In this document: positions 44,756-53,141 of the stretch, one piece after another
How the letters are laid out: each line of letters opens with the position of its first letter
How positions within the stretch are numbered: position 1 is the stretch's first letter
Assembly (NCBI GenBank): GCA_016720565.1
Contig: JADKKJ010000011.1
Span: 620,001-684,000 of the forward strand
Reading direction: 5' to 3'
DNA from: Chitinophagaceae bacterium
GTDB taxonomy: Bacteria > Bacteroidota > Bacteroidia > Chitinophagales > Chitinophagaceae
DNA: 64,000 bases
Made by a program: the position numbers and the translations under genes
The notes under the pieces: model-generated
The model's input: the letters and a program-made list of their open reading frames with translations, nothing else
Databases searched by the model: none
What the model was told of the DNA's origin: nothing

Positions 44756-46023
44756 TTACCACAACTCCCAATCCACCGCAATATTCTCATTTCGGCTCGT
44801 AGGCTTCTGCAGGCCATTGGTCAGTTCCTCCACCCGCTGGCCCACGATCTTTTTTAACTCCGAGATCTTCATGGTTTTATTCTTATCCATGGCTTCGAGG
44901 ATACAATAGGTAAACACTCCATTCTTCAGATCTCCACGTTCCAATGCAAACTGTGTTCCCGCTGCTGCAGATATGATAGTGGCCCCTGTACTCTTACCGA
45001 CATTCACAAAAAGGTTCTGCATCAGCTCAAAACTGTTCTTCATGCCCAGCTTGCCATCGCTTTCATAAGCTACAGTAATACCTCCTTTGGTCAAATGCAT
45101 CGAATCACTGGCCTTATTTATTCTCACTAACTCCTCTTTATCCACTTCACCGCTATGACAGGCATCGATCAGCATTAATTTTTTCCGGGCAGGAATACTA
45201 TCCAGTAGATTCTCCAGTTCATCATAAGGAAGACCCCCATCCTCCGGTTTTTCAAAATTGATATTGTAGGTGGAGAGATAATAATCAAAATCCTTACTTA
45301 GTAAACCATGACCGGAATAGGCAATGATCACTTTATCATTGACGGTGGTTGTCTTCAGTTTCGCTTTCAAGGCTATTACATTAGTCACGTTCACATTTTC
45401 ATTGAAAAGGGTATCGATAGTTACAGCATCCCCATATTTCTCTTTTAGTTTGAAAGAAAGATCTCGGATATCCTTGCTGCTGTATTGAAGATCATTCTTA
45501 CTGTCTTTGAAGTTATCGATGCCGATGCCGATGAAATGAGTGGTGACAGATTGCTTAACTGCTGGTGTATATTTTAAGAGCAGCGGCATGCGATAGCTTT
45601 CTGTACCGTTCACATTGGTGATGGAGGTTTCTATCCGGTTCTCACCTTCGGATAAGACGACTGTGATTGAAGTATCCAGAATATTCTTGCTCCTTTTCTT
45701 CAGACTGATCCCTCTTTGCCCAAAAACTGCCGCTTCATTTATCCAAACATTGAACCGGTCCAATTTATAGGTGCTGTCAATTCCTTTGATACGAAGTTTT
45801 AATGTCCCATTTTTTTGCTCAAAACCAATATTATCGCGGTCTGCAAAATCGCATTCGGGCACACTATATCCATCACCGAAGGCGGTGGTATCAATGCCTA
45901 GTTTTTTGATACGCTTTTCCCAGGCTTTGCGATAGCTTTTGATCAAAGCTGTGTCGGTATTGCCAATTGCCTGCAACACTTTGTCGGGGCGGTTGTATTT
46001 GACATCGAGTTGTTCAAAGGTGA
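44756..46023 (-). repeat. 1.27-kb direct repeat, copy B (caspase tail)
   Basis: Partner of 41393-42660, gap-free at offset 3363. From the motif THFIGIGID to the C-terminus I count about eight amino-acid differences over some 245 residues. Confidence 0.88.
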
Positions 46024-48133
46024 TCACGTTCTGATCTCTTGTTACATAATGGAGGAGCTTGGCGGCATTCTGTGTTGTAAAATAATAGCCGGCAGGGATC
46101 AGGTTCAAATATTCCAAACTATCAATTGCAATAAAGGTATAAATCAGATTACCGGATGCTGCATCCCATATCTTACAGGTATGATCATACGAGGTAGTAA
46201 GAACTTTTTTCCCATCAGGGGTGAATATGGCGTCGGATACAGAATGTTTATGCCCTCTCAGGTCGGCCAATAATTTTCCCGTTTCCGTACTCCATATTTT
46301 TGCAGTATTATCTCTGGATGCCGTTACGGCCTTTTTACCATCGGGGCTAAACCTTGCCGATAGGATCTCATCCTGATGTTCGGAAAATACCGCCAGTGAT
46401 CTACCCGTTTCTGTTTCTATTATTCCTGCTGCTCCGGCCATTGTAATAATGATCCTTTTGCCGTCCGGGCTATATGCGGCATAATTTAATGACCGCTCTC
46501 CTTCGAATCTATATTTCTTTACAAGCTCCCATGTTCTAACATTCCATATTTTTATGTCGTTAAAATGAGTAGTGACAAGAAACTTTCCGTCTGAGCTGTA
46601 TTGGGCTGAGCCTGCTCCCGTAAAGAATTTTGACAGGTCATTTAAAATTTTCCCGTTTACGGCATCAAAAATTTTTACAAGGCCATAGTTGGATCTGGTA
46701 ATGATCTTTTTACCGTCGGGGCTGAATGAAACTGAATATATACGTTCCTCACTCCTTTTTATTTCAAGTAATAATTTCCCCTTTACGACATCCCATACTT
46801 TCACCGTACTATCATAGGAACAGGTTACAATTTTTTTACCATCAGGGCTAAGGCTGCAATACATTACCTGATCTTCACTCGTAAATAAACCCGTTGAAAG
46901 CTTACCTTCTGCAACTTCCCAAACCTTTGCAGTGCCTTCTGCGGAGACAATTATCATTTTCTTACCATCGGGGCTGAACTGAGGAGAATTGTTATGGCTT
47001 GTGTGGCCCTTTAATACGCACCGGACCTTCCGGGTTTCAATATTCCAGATCTCAACAGTTTTGTTATTGGTTATCAGCAGCATTTCTTTTCCGTCAGGGC
47101 TGAATGGCGAAAGGGGGTTATTGGTCTTAAGGAAATGATCCTGTTCCTTAGAATCATTGAATCCCGGTAACCTCCTGCCAGTTGCCACCTCCCAGATACG
47201 TGGATAGGTAAAATCTGTTGCCGTGAAAAAATATTTACTATCCCGGCTGAAACCGGCGTTATTGGGAACACCTGATTCTTTTATATCAGCCAGTAATTGC
47301 CCGCTGTTTACATCCCATATCTTAATTGTATTATCATCTGATGCGGTCAGAAAATTTTTTCCATCAGGACTAAATTGCGCTAATTTTATTGAGGAGTTGT
47401 GTTTGGAGACAGTCAGTAGTATTGCCCCGGTTTCAGTATCCCATACTTTTGCGGTATTATCATTTGAAGCGGTAATGACCATTTTCCCATCCTTGTTGAA
47501 TTGAGCGATATTGATACGTTGCTTATGTCCTTTGAGTTCATTCAATAGTTTGCCGGAAACGACATCCCATATTTTGGCTACTGAATCACTGGAGCTTAAC
47601 AGTATCTTTGCTCCATCAGGACTGAATTGAGCGGAGGATATATGGTTATTAATTCCCGCAAATAATGCTACTAATAATTTTCCCGTAACTACCTCATATA
47701 TTCTTGCTGAATAATCCTGGCAAAGCGTAAGTATTTTTTTCCCGTCAGGGCTGAATTGTGCAGAACGAACTTCTTCCTCGCGATGACGGCTGCCAAAACT
47801 GAGTATTAATTTTCCATTTTCTGCATTCCATGTTTTTGCCATATTATCAGAAACGGTAAGGATCATTTTCCCATCAGGGCTGTATTGGGCCGTGCGGACG
47901 CCTTCTTTAGCAATGGTGAAATCGCTGATCAGATAACCGCTTCGCAGTTCCCAAACCTTCACTGTATTATCATTTGAAGCCGTTAATACCCTTTTTCCAT
48001 CGGGACTAAAAACCGCTGAATTGATCGCAAGGGTATGGCCGATGGGTATTACCAGTACCGGCTGCTGAGCCCACCCGGTGCAGGTTATCCCACATAATAT
48101 CATTAGCCTATATAGAAGTTTTCGATGATCCAT
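44756..48133 (-). CDS. exported WD40-repeat caspase-fold protein (first of the tandem set)
   Basis: A 1125-residue protein: signal peptide (1-22, GWAQ); 15 regular WD40 blades, most with FSPDGKKI.T.S.DNTAKIWD (first FSPDGKRVLTASNDNTVKVWE, last FTPDGKKVLTTSYDHTCKIWD); linker FEQLDVKYNRPDKVLQAIG; Ig-like domain; caspase fold with YSGHGLL (His942) and IDACHSG (Cys992), ending DWELW. Two seven-bladed propellers plus one blade, or one closed and one open, are possible. The blades are far more regular than in the two downstream genes. It is first of three co-directional genes (69-base gap to the next). Exported caspase-type proteins of this layout have no known substrate that I can name. Confidence 0.95.
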   Translation of the reverse strand: MDHRKLLYRLMILCGITCTGWAQQPVLVIPIGHTLAINSAVFSPDGKRVLTASNDNTVKVWELRSGYLISDFTIAKEGVRTAQYSPDGKMILTVSDNMAKTWNAENGKLILSFGSRHREEEVRSAQFSPDGKKILTLCQDYSARIYEVVTGKLLVALFAGINNHISSAQFSPDGAKILLSSSDSVAKIWDVVSGKLLNELKGHKQRINIAQFNKDGKMVITASNDNTAKVWDTETGAILLTVSKHNSSIKLAQFSPDGKNFLTASDDNTIKIWDVNSGQLLADIKESGVPNNAGFSRDSKYFFTATDFTYPRIWEVATGRRLPGFNDSKEQDHFLKTNNPLSPFSPDGKEMLLITNNKTVEIWNIETRKVRCVLKGHTSHNNSPQFSPDGKKMIIVSAEGTAKVWEVAEGKLSTGLFTSEDQVMYCSLSPDGKKIVTCSYDSTVKVWDVVKGKLLLEIKRSEERIYSVSFSPDGKKIITRSNYGLVKIFDAVNGKILNDLSKFFTGAGSAQYSSDGKFLVTTHFNDIKIWNVRTWELVKKYRFEGERSLNYAAYSPDGKRIIITMAGAAGIIETETGRSLAVFSEHQDEILSARFSPDGKKAVTASRDNTAKIWSTETGKLLADLRGHKHSVSDAIFTPDGKKVLTTSYDHTCKIWDAASGNLIYTFIAIDSLEYLNLIPAGYYFTTQNAAKLLHYVTRDQNVITFEQLDVKYNRPDKVLQAIGNTDTALIKSYRKAWEKRIKKLGIDTTAFGDGYSVPECDFADRDNIGFEQKNGTLKLRIKGIDSTYKLDRFNVWINEAAVFGQRGISLKKRSKNILDTSITVVLSEGENRIETSITNVNGTESYRMPLLLKYTPAVKQSVTTHFIGIGIDNFKDSKNDLQYSSKDIRDLSFKLKEKYGDAVTIDTLFNENVNVTNVIALKAKLKTTTVNDKVIIAYSGHGLLSKDFDYYLSTYNINFEKPEDGGLPYDELENLLDSIPARKKLMLIDACHSGEVDKEELVRINKASDSMHLTKGGITVAYESDGKLGMKNSFELMQNLFVNVGKSTGATIISAAAGTQFALERGDLKNGVFTYCILEAMDKNKTMKISELKKIVGQRVEELTNGLQKPTSRNENIAVDWELW

Positions 48134-48330
48134 GCTTTAAAAAAATAAGATATGCTATTAAAACAATCGGGGCAATACCCGGAAAAGGGTAATAGGCAAT
48201 TTCTGGAAGTTATTTTAGGTCATGAAAAATATTTTCCCCAAAATATTAGTTTTTATTTGCTAAATATATTAGCTTTACAAATGTTATCAACTTAACCGGT
48301 AGCAAAACGGCTCCGGGATAAACAACCCAT

Positions 48331-48338
48331 TAACTTTG
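48331..48338 (+). promoter_or_regulatory. -7 element TAACTTTG before recA
   Basis: Exact TAnnTTTG ending 4 bases before the ATG at 48343. A start site about 7 bases on would give a leaderless mRNA or favour translation from the internal ATG at 48370. Confidence 0.45.
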
Positions 48339-48342
48339 GATC

Positions 48343-49377
48343 ATGGCTAAAAATGAAAAAACACCCGAAATGTCTACTAACAACAGTGAAAAACTAAAAG
48401 CGCTGAAGCTTACCATGGATAAGCTGGACAAAGATTATGGTAAAGGCAGCGTAATGATGCTTGGTGATAAAGCGGATACCCTGCAGGAAGTGATCTCTAC
48501 CGGTTCCCTGGGACTGGATGTAGCTTTAGGTATTGGCGGACTTCCCCGCGGACGTGTAGTGGAGATCTACGGACCAGAATCTTCCGGTAAGACCACCATC
48601 GCTACCCATGTGATCGCCGAAGCGCAGAAAAAAGGTGGTATGTGTGCCTTCATCGATGCGGAACACGCTTTCGATGCAGCCTATGCTAAAAAATTAGGGG
48701 TTGACGTAGATAACCTGTTGATCTCCCAGCCTGATTATGGTGAACAAGCCCTGGAAATTGCCGACCGGCTGATTCTTTCCGGTGCCTTGGATGTAGTAGT
48801 GATCGACTCAGTAGCCGCCCTTGTTCCTAAAAGCGAACTGGAAGGTGAAATGGGTGATAGCAAAATGGGCCTTCATGCCCGTTTGATGAGCCAGGCCCTC
48901 CGTAAACTGACAGCCACTATCTCTAAAACAAATACGATCTGCATATTCATCAACCAGTTGCGCGAAAAAATTGGCGTGATGTTCGGTAACCCCGAAACCA
49001 CCACCGGTGGTAACGCCCTTAAGTTCTACGCTTCTGTCCGGTTGGATATCCGCCGCCAGGCCCAGGTAAAAGACGGTGATGAGGCCATCGGAAACCATGT
49101 AAAAGTGAAAGTGGTAAAAAATAAAGTGGCCCCTCCTTTCCGCTCCGCGGAATTCGATATCATCTTCGGAGAAGGTATTTCCAAGACCGGCGAGATCATC
49201 GATATGGGCACAGAACTCAGCATTATCCAGAAAAGCGGTTCCTGGTATAGCTATAATGGAGATAAACTGGGACAGGGGCGCGATGCGGTAAAACAACTGC
49301 TTAACGATAACCCTGAACTTTGTAACGAGCTGGAAACCAAGGTAAGAGAGAAGATAAAGGAAATGCAGGCATCCTGA
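48343..49377 (+). CDS. recA: recombinase RecA
   Basis: A 344-residue RecA: Walker A GPESSGKTT (77-85), Walker B region VVVIDSVAALVP, loop L1 region EGEMGDSKMGLHARLMSQALRKLT and L2 region NQLREKIGVMFGNPETTTGGNALKFYASVRLDIRR. It forms the filament for homologous recombination and triggers LexA-type responses. The N-terminus may instead start at the ATG at 48370 (MSTNNSEKLKALKLTMDKLDK), which fits the usual RecA length here and the very close -7 element at 48331-48338. No LexA-like box was recognised in the 209-base upstream gap, and no recX follows. Confidence 0.97.
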   Translation: MAKNEKTPEMSTNNSEKLKALKLTMDKLDKDYGKGSVMMLGDKADTLQEVISTGSLGLDVALGIGGLPRGRVVEIYGPESSGKTTIATHVIAEAQKKGGMCAFIDAEHAFDAAYAKKLGVDVDNLLISQPDYGEQALEIADRLILSGALDVVVIDSVAALVPKSELEGEMGDSKMGLHARLMSQALRKLTATISKTNTICIFINQLREKIGVMFGNPETTTGGNALKFYASVRLDIRRQAQVKDGDEAIGNHVKVKVVKNKVAPPFRSAEFDIIFGEGISKTGEIIDMGTELSIIQKSGSWYSYNGDKLGQGRDAVKQLLNDNPELCNELETKVREKIKEMQAS

Positions 49378-49386
49378 AGAAAGTTT

Positions 49387-49504
49387 GCAGTTAGGAGTTA
49401 GCAGTTAGCAGTCCTTACCCTTGCCAGGTCCATAACTGGAAAAATATAACATTAAATATCAACGAATTAAGCTAGCAGCTAGAGGCTAACAGCTAATAGC
49501 TCGT
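49387..49504 (+). repeat. two degenerate heptanucleotide arrays
   Basis: 49387-49414 holds four 7-base units (GCAGTTA, GGAGTTA, GCAGTTA, GCAGTCC). 49470-49504 holds five (AGCTAGC, AGCTAGA, GGCTAAC, AGCTAAT, AGCTCGT). Both lie in the gap behind recA; the unit length equals that of the other arrays in this window although the sequence differs. Confidence 0.65.
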
Positions 49505-49531
49505 ATCTCGTTTACTGGGTTAGTAAATACT

Positions 49532-49562
49532 TCCCTCGCCCTCAAAAGCGGGGGATTTCTTT
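49532..49562 (+). terminator. probable terminator downstream of recA
   Basis: CCCTCGC (49533-49539) pairs with GCGGGGG (49548-49554), one G-T pair, 8-nt loop, followed by the T-rich ATTTCTTT. It lies just before the promoter of the next operon. Confidence 0.6.
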
Positions 49563-49599
49563 GTCCATTAGCAAATAATTATAGTTTAAATTACTATTT

Positions 49600-49615
49600 C
49601 AATGTTTAAACATTG
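49600..49615. promoter_or_regulatory. 16-bp perfect palindrome, probable MarR-type operator
   Basis: CAATGTTTAAACATTG, directly abutting the -7 element of the OB-fold/yceI operon. Its 14-base core is identical to that of the palindrome at 25865-25882 next to marR. Confidence 0.7.
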
Positions 49616-49623
49616 TATATTTG
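49616..49623 (+). promoter_or_regulatory. -7 element TATATTTG of the OB-fold/yceI operon
   Basis: Exact TAnnTTTG, 45 bases before the ATG at 49669. It excludes the in-frame TTG at 49621, which overlaps this element, as the translation start. No clear TTG at the -33 distance. Confidence 0.6.
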
Positions 49624-49668
49624 TCCTGTATTGCAACCATCAGTACGAATTACCCGTTTAATAGGAGC

Positions 49669-50553
49669 ATGAAGCAACCCAACAATAGTTCAAAACTCAT
49701 TCACGCCATTGCAGGACTGGCCCTGATAGTCGGCTTCTTTTTGCCATGGGTGAACTGGAAACAAACGGCTATCAGTGGTTATTTCCTGCCCTCCGGAAAA
49801 TTCTTCGAAATATCCGGGGCTGATTTTGGACTTAGCAACCCTATGCCCCAGACTGCATTCAGCTTCCTGGTATTCTGGTTGATCCCAATTCTTACCCTGG
49901 TGGCCATTGCATTGAACCTTTCCGGGAAAAAAGCAGGATGGACAACTGTGATAGCGGGTGCGCTTGGTCTTTCCCTTGCCAGCACATTTTATCTCTTCAC
50001 CAAAACACTATCAGATCTCGGTGTTCCTTATAGCTTCAGGCCGAACCTGTACATAAGCACGATCGCTTCCATTGTTCTTATTCTCTCCGTCTTTCCGCCA
50101 AACAATTGGTTAAAAAAACTGGGATGGATCATCATTGGACCTTTTTTTGTCTATGTTGGTTTTACTATGATCAATAAGATGGTGATGAATGAGACCCGCG
50201 AAGGAACAGAGACCATGAAAACAGATTTTACCATTTCCGCACCTGCCCTCCTGCAGGAGTTCCTGGCCAACGATAGCGCAGCCAATAAAAAATACCGCGA
50301 AAAGATAATCGCCATCAGCGGAAATGCAACAGAAGTGGAAGTATTAAAAGATTCCACCGTAAATGTAAAATTCACAGACAGTACAGGTTCCTATATCGTA
50401 TTGCCACTTGAAAAGAAATTCTTTGAATCCACTAAAAACCTGAAAGCAGGCGATCCTATAGACGCAAAAGGCTCCTGCAGTGGAAGTATCCGCAGTGAGA
50501 TACTCGGCATCACTTCCATCAGTTTCAAATTTGTAACCTTAAACACAAAATAA
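49669..50553 (+). CDS. membrane protein with C-terminal OB-fold (tRNA_anti-like) domain
   Basis: From the ATG at 49669 the product has 294 residues. Five or so hydrophobic segments occupy 12-180 (AIAGLALIVGFFLPWVNWK, TAFSFLVFWLIPILTLVAIAL, GWTTVIAGALGLSLASTFYLF, LYISTIASIVLILSVF, LGWIIIGPFFVYVGFTMI). A C-terminal beta-barrel (KKYREKIIAISGNATEVEVLKDSTVNVKFTD...GDPIDAKGSCSGSIRSEILG) fits the tRNA_anti-like/OB family found on many Bacteroidota envelope proteins. It is followed by yceI after 9 bases, so the two form an operon under the palindrome-controlled promoter. Function unknown. Confidence 0.85.
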   Translation: MKQPNNSSKLIHAIAGLALIVGFFLPWVNWKQTAISGYFLPSGKFFEISGADFGLSNPMPQTAFSFLVFWLIPILTLVAIALNLSGKKAGWTTVIAGALGLSLASTFYLFTKTLSDLGVPYSFRPNLYISTIASIVLILSVFPPNNWLKKLGWIIIGPFFVYVGFTMINKMVMNETREGTETMKTDFTISAPALLQEFLANDSAANKKYREKIIAISGNATEVEVLKDSTVNVKFTDSTGSYIVLPLEKKFFESTKNLKAGDPIDAKGSCSGSIRSEILGITSISFKFVTLNTK

Positions 50554-50562
50554 AAAGTCAAC

Positions 50563-51108
50563 ATGAAAAAAACGCTTAGTTTACTGGCATTCGTCCTGGC
50601 TACAGGAGTTGTATTTGCTCAGAAAAAAACCACCACTTCTGCAACCGTAGTATTTGATGCTACCACCGAAAAAGACGCATTGCCTAAAGCGGAGAACAAG
50701 ACCGTGATCGCATCGATCGACCTGAAGACAGGTGCTGTTGCATTTGAAGCAGCGGTAAAGAATTTTACCTTCTCCAACCCAAAGATCCAGGAGCATTTCA
50801 ATGGTGCCCAGTGGCTGAACTCTGACACCTATCCTGCCTTCACCTTTACCGGTAAATTCGAAAAAGGCATAAACGTTGATCTTACAAAAGACGGCGAATA
50901 CAAAGTGAAAGTATCCGGAACACTTAAAGTAAAGGACATTTCACAGGAACTGAAGACAGATGGCCTCCTAAAAGTGGCTGCTGGTAAGGTGAGCGTATCC
51001 TCCCTTTTCTCAGTTAAACTGGAAGACTACAAGATCACCGGAGCCCCGGTTGATGCTGGTAAAATAGCTAAAGAACCTAAAGTAACGGTCAGCGCTGATT
51101 TTAACTGA
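50563..51108 (+). CDS. exported YceI family protein
   Basis: A 181-residue protein with signal peptide 1-19 (GVVFAQ) and the YceI lipocalin-like barrel: AAVKNFTFSNPKIQEHFNGAQWLNSDTYPAFTFTGKFE and KVKVSGTLKVKDISQELKTDG. YceI proteins bind polyisoprenoids or amphiphiles in the periplasm and are often induced by stress. Second gene of the operon, 9 bases behind the OB-fold membrane protein, ending in a strong terminator. Confidence 0.94.
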   Translation: MKKTLSLLAFVLATGVVFAQKKTTTSATVVFDATTEKDALPKAENKTVIASIDLKTGAVAFEAAVKNFTFSNPKIQEHFNGAQWLNSDTYPAFTFTGKFEKGINVDLTKDGEYKVKVSGTLKVKDISQELKTDGLLKVAAGKVSVSSLFSVKLEDYKITGAPVDAGKIAKEPKVTVSADFN

Positions 51109-51132
51109 TCCATACCCTATTCCTGATAAATG

Positions 51133-51164
51133 ACCGCCGTATCAAAAGATGCGGCGGTTTTTTT
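51133..51164 (+). terminator. rho-independent terminator after yceI
   Basis: ACCGCCG (51133-51139) pairs with CGGCGGT (51152-51158), with a T-G closing pair inside and a loop of about 10 nt, followed by a run of seven T from 51158. Confidence 0.92.
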
Positions 51165-51208
51165 ATGCTGCCCCTTTTGGTTTAACTTCAGCCATCAAAT
51201 TGCAGCCA

Positions 51209-52141
51209 ATGAATTACAAAAGATATCTACTCAGCCTCTGCCTGTTCTTTTCCATCAATGCTTTCTCACAGGATAGCCTTTCCACCCATTACCGGATCTA
51301 TGATACGAAACCTCCATTTATTTTACTTCTTCCATCCCAAAATAAAAATTTATACCCTACGCGCCAGCTAATTAGCACGGATCAGATCATTGCAGATATG
51401 GATGCATCAGATGTATTGTTCTTCGGAGAAGAACACAATGACAGCGCAGGCCATTACCTGGAAAACAAGATATTCCGTGAACTGCATGCACGTTATGGTT
51501 CACAAGTGGCATTAAGCCTTGAAATGTTTGAGACCGATAACCAGCAGGCGTTGAACGATTACCTTGCCGGGTTTATTGATGAAGCAAGACTGGCAAAAGA
51601 TGCCAGGCTTTGGAGCAATTACAAAGATTACCGGCCTATGGTGGATTATGCCAAACAAAACAGATTAGCTGTGGTGGCCGCAAATGCTCCCCGCCGGTAT
51701 GTAAGCCTGGTGGGAAAAAGAGGTATGGCAGTACTCGACAGTCTTGATAAAGGCGCTAAAGCCCTGCTTCCACCGCTTCCTTATGATACACTACCCGGCC
51801 ATTATCGTGAAAAATTCTATGAGGTGATGAAAGGAAGCCCTGGTGGAGACAACCCTAAAGTATATTATAGCCAGTCATTATGGGATGCAGGTATGAGTAA
51901 TAGCATTTATCATTATTTGAGAAAAAATAAAGGGCAGAAAGTTTTTCATTGCGTGGGAAAATTTCATGTGGAAGAAAGATTAGGCACCGCGGCCCAATTG
52001 CAGAACCGAAATAAAAAATTGAGGATACGCGTCATCAGTATGATATCAGATGAAAATTTTACTGCCCCTGATTGGAATAAACTGGCAGTGCTCGGGGATT
52101 ATGTGATCCTTACAGACCCTACACTCAAAAAGACATTTTGA
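51209..52141 (+). CDS. exported ChaN-like protein
   Basis: Start set at 51209, where MNYKRYLLSLCLFFSINAFSQ is a signal peptide; the frame reaches back to 51149 inside the preceding terminator, so that start is excluded. The 310-residue product has ChaN/DUF399 features: DVLFFGEEHNDSAGHYLENKIFRELH, ALSLEMFETDNQQALNDYLAG, WSNYKDYRPMVDYAK, VVAANAPRRYVSLVGKRG and VFHCVGKFHVEERLGTAAQL. ChaN of Campylobacter binds haem as a lipoprotein; here there is no lipobox, so it should be periplasmic. The conserved His/Glu suggest a metal- or haem-linked role, not shown. Confidence 0.9.
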   Translation: MNYKRYLLSLCLFFSINAFSQDSLSTHYRIYDTKPPFILLLPSQNKNLYPTRQLISTDQIIADMDASDVLFFGEEHNDSAGHYLENKIFRELHARYGSQVALSLEMFETDNQQALNDYLAGFIDEARLAKDARLWSNYKDYRPMVDYAKQNRLAVVAANAPRRYVSLVGKRGMAVLDSLDKGAKALLPPLPYDTLPGHYREKFYEVMKGSPGGDNPKVYYSQSLWDAGMSNSIYHYLRKNKGQKVFHCVGKFHVEERLGTAAQLQNRNKKLRIRVISMISDENFTAPDWNKLAVLGDYVILTDPTLKKTF

Positions 52142-52201
52142 TGCTTGAATTAGATTTCTGCGGCTGGACCGGCCTGGTACCGATCGCCGTATATAAAGAA
52201 T

Positions 52202-52786
52202 TTATTGAATCCCGCCGTCCCTAACCCCTGTTTCTTCCTTATCCGATCTTTCCATATCATATACCATTACCCGGATCTTCCATTCCATAGGCGCATTGAA
52301 TTCTAATAATAGCTCTGTGCGTACCAGTGACCAGATTCCTGTTTCCGCGGATGGATAAAACAGAATGCTGGTGAATTTATTCTCCTCCACTGGTGCATCA
52401 TATTTTGCGTGGATTTTAACAGAAGAAGCGATCGATATATTATTGATCTGATTATATAAGCTCCTGAATTTCTGTTTCGCTTTATCAAAATTTTCCGTGG
52501 TAAGCAGGATAGCCTGCCAGCTTGCGATCTCCTTCTTACCAGAGTAGGTGGTAATAGTAGCCTCTTCTGCACCGCTGATCTTCAGGTTACAGGTATAGTT
52601 GGTCAACTGCGGACTGGATACAATTACTCCACCGCGATAATCATGAAAATGGTCAGGAAAACTGGAGATGATCTTTTTTAGATCAGCGATAAAAGGATCG
52701 GCTAAACCGATCTTCAATTGAGCAAAGCCTTGAATGGAGAAGAATAAAGCGGTAACTAACGCAAGGGATTTTACGGTATTTCTCAT
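52202..52786 (-). CDS. exported protein of unknown function
   Basis: A 194-residue protein with signal peptide (1-22, IQGFAQ) and a beta-alpha domain containing PQLTNYTCNLKISGAEEATITTYSGKKEIASWQAILLTTENFDKAKQKFRSLYNQIN. No family recognised. Convergent with the ChaN-like gene (60-base gap without a clear terminator). Confidence 0.78.
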   Translation of the reverse strand: MRNTVKSLALVTALFFSIQGFAQLKIGLADPFIADLKKIISSFPDHFHDYRGGVIVSSPQLTNYTCNLKISGAEEATITTYSGKKEIASWQAILLTTENFDKAKQKFRSLYNQINNISIASSVKIHAKYDAPVEENKFTSILFYPSAETGIWSLVRTELLLEFNAPMEWKIRVMVYDMERSDKEETGVRDGGIQ

Positions 52787-52893
52787 AAGTAATGGATAGG
52801 TTTCTGAATTTTCAGATAAGCAATATTAGAAAATATCATTATTATTCTATAATTTTAGTCAGAGCCCATTCGTTAACCCTTTTAAAGCAATCT

Positions 52894-53055
52894 ATGAAAA
52901 ATGACAAAAAAGTGGCCCACCATTATCAGTCGGCCAGAATGTATGAGCGGTATTACAAGGCGAATTACAATCCTTTTCACCTGCTGAGGTCCTTTCTTAC
53001 TATACTGATCTCAGGTGGTTCACCAACAGCGACCCACTACCGTAGAACAAAATAA
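52894..53055 (+). CDS. small basic protein of unknown function
   Basis: The ATG at 52894 gives 53 residues (MKNDKKVAHHYQSARMYERY... PFHLLRSFLTILISGGSPTATHYRRTK), basic with one moderately hydrophobic segment. The frame extends upstream to 52792 but that part is unlike coding sequence. A strong terminator 40 bases behind the stop supports a transcribed unit. Confidence 0.5.
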   Translation: MKNDKKVAHHYQSARMYERYYKANYNPFHLLRSFLTILISGGSPTATHYRRTK

Positions 53056-53093
53056 AACAAACTGCTTACCAACCCAACAAGCTATAAAGAAAA

Positions 53094-53120
53094 CGACCCG
53101 CCAAATGGCGGGTCGAAGTT
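53094..53120. terminator. bidirectional rho-independent terminator
   Basis: CGACCCGCC (53094-53102) and GGCGGGTCG (53107-53115), perfect 9-bp stem with a 4-nt loop; T-rich on plus (AAGTTTTTC) and on minus (TTTTCTTT). It serves the small gene at 52894 and the outer-membrane gene ending at 53142. Confidence 0.92.
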
Positions 53121-53141
53121 TTTCTAAGGGTGATCTACCGA

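Noticed and set aside
44756..46023. Assembly duplication as cause of the repeated caspase tail
   Set aside because: The copies differ by many scattered bases and several residues, so they are true paralogues.
37773..48133. Anti-phage caspase defence system (Craspase-like or CHAT/gasdermin-type)
   Set aside because: All three proteins have signal peptides, and there is no gasdermin, type III-E effector, nucleotide cyclase or mobile gene nearby.
49621..49668. Upstream TTG start for the OB-fold membrane protein
   Set aside because: It overlaps the -7 element and would precede the transcript start; the ATG at 49669 begins a better N-terminus.
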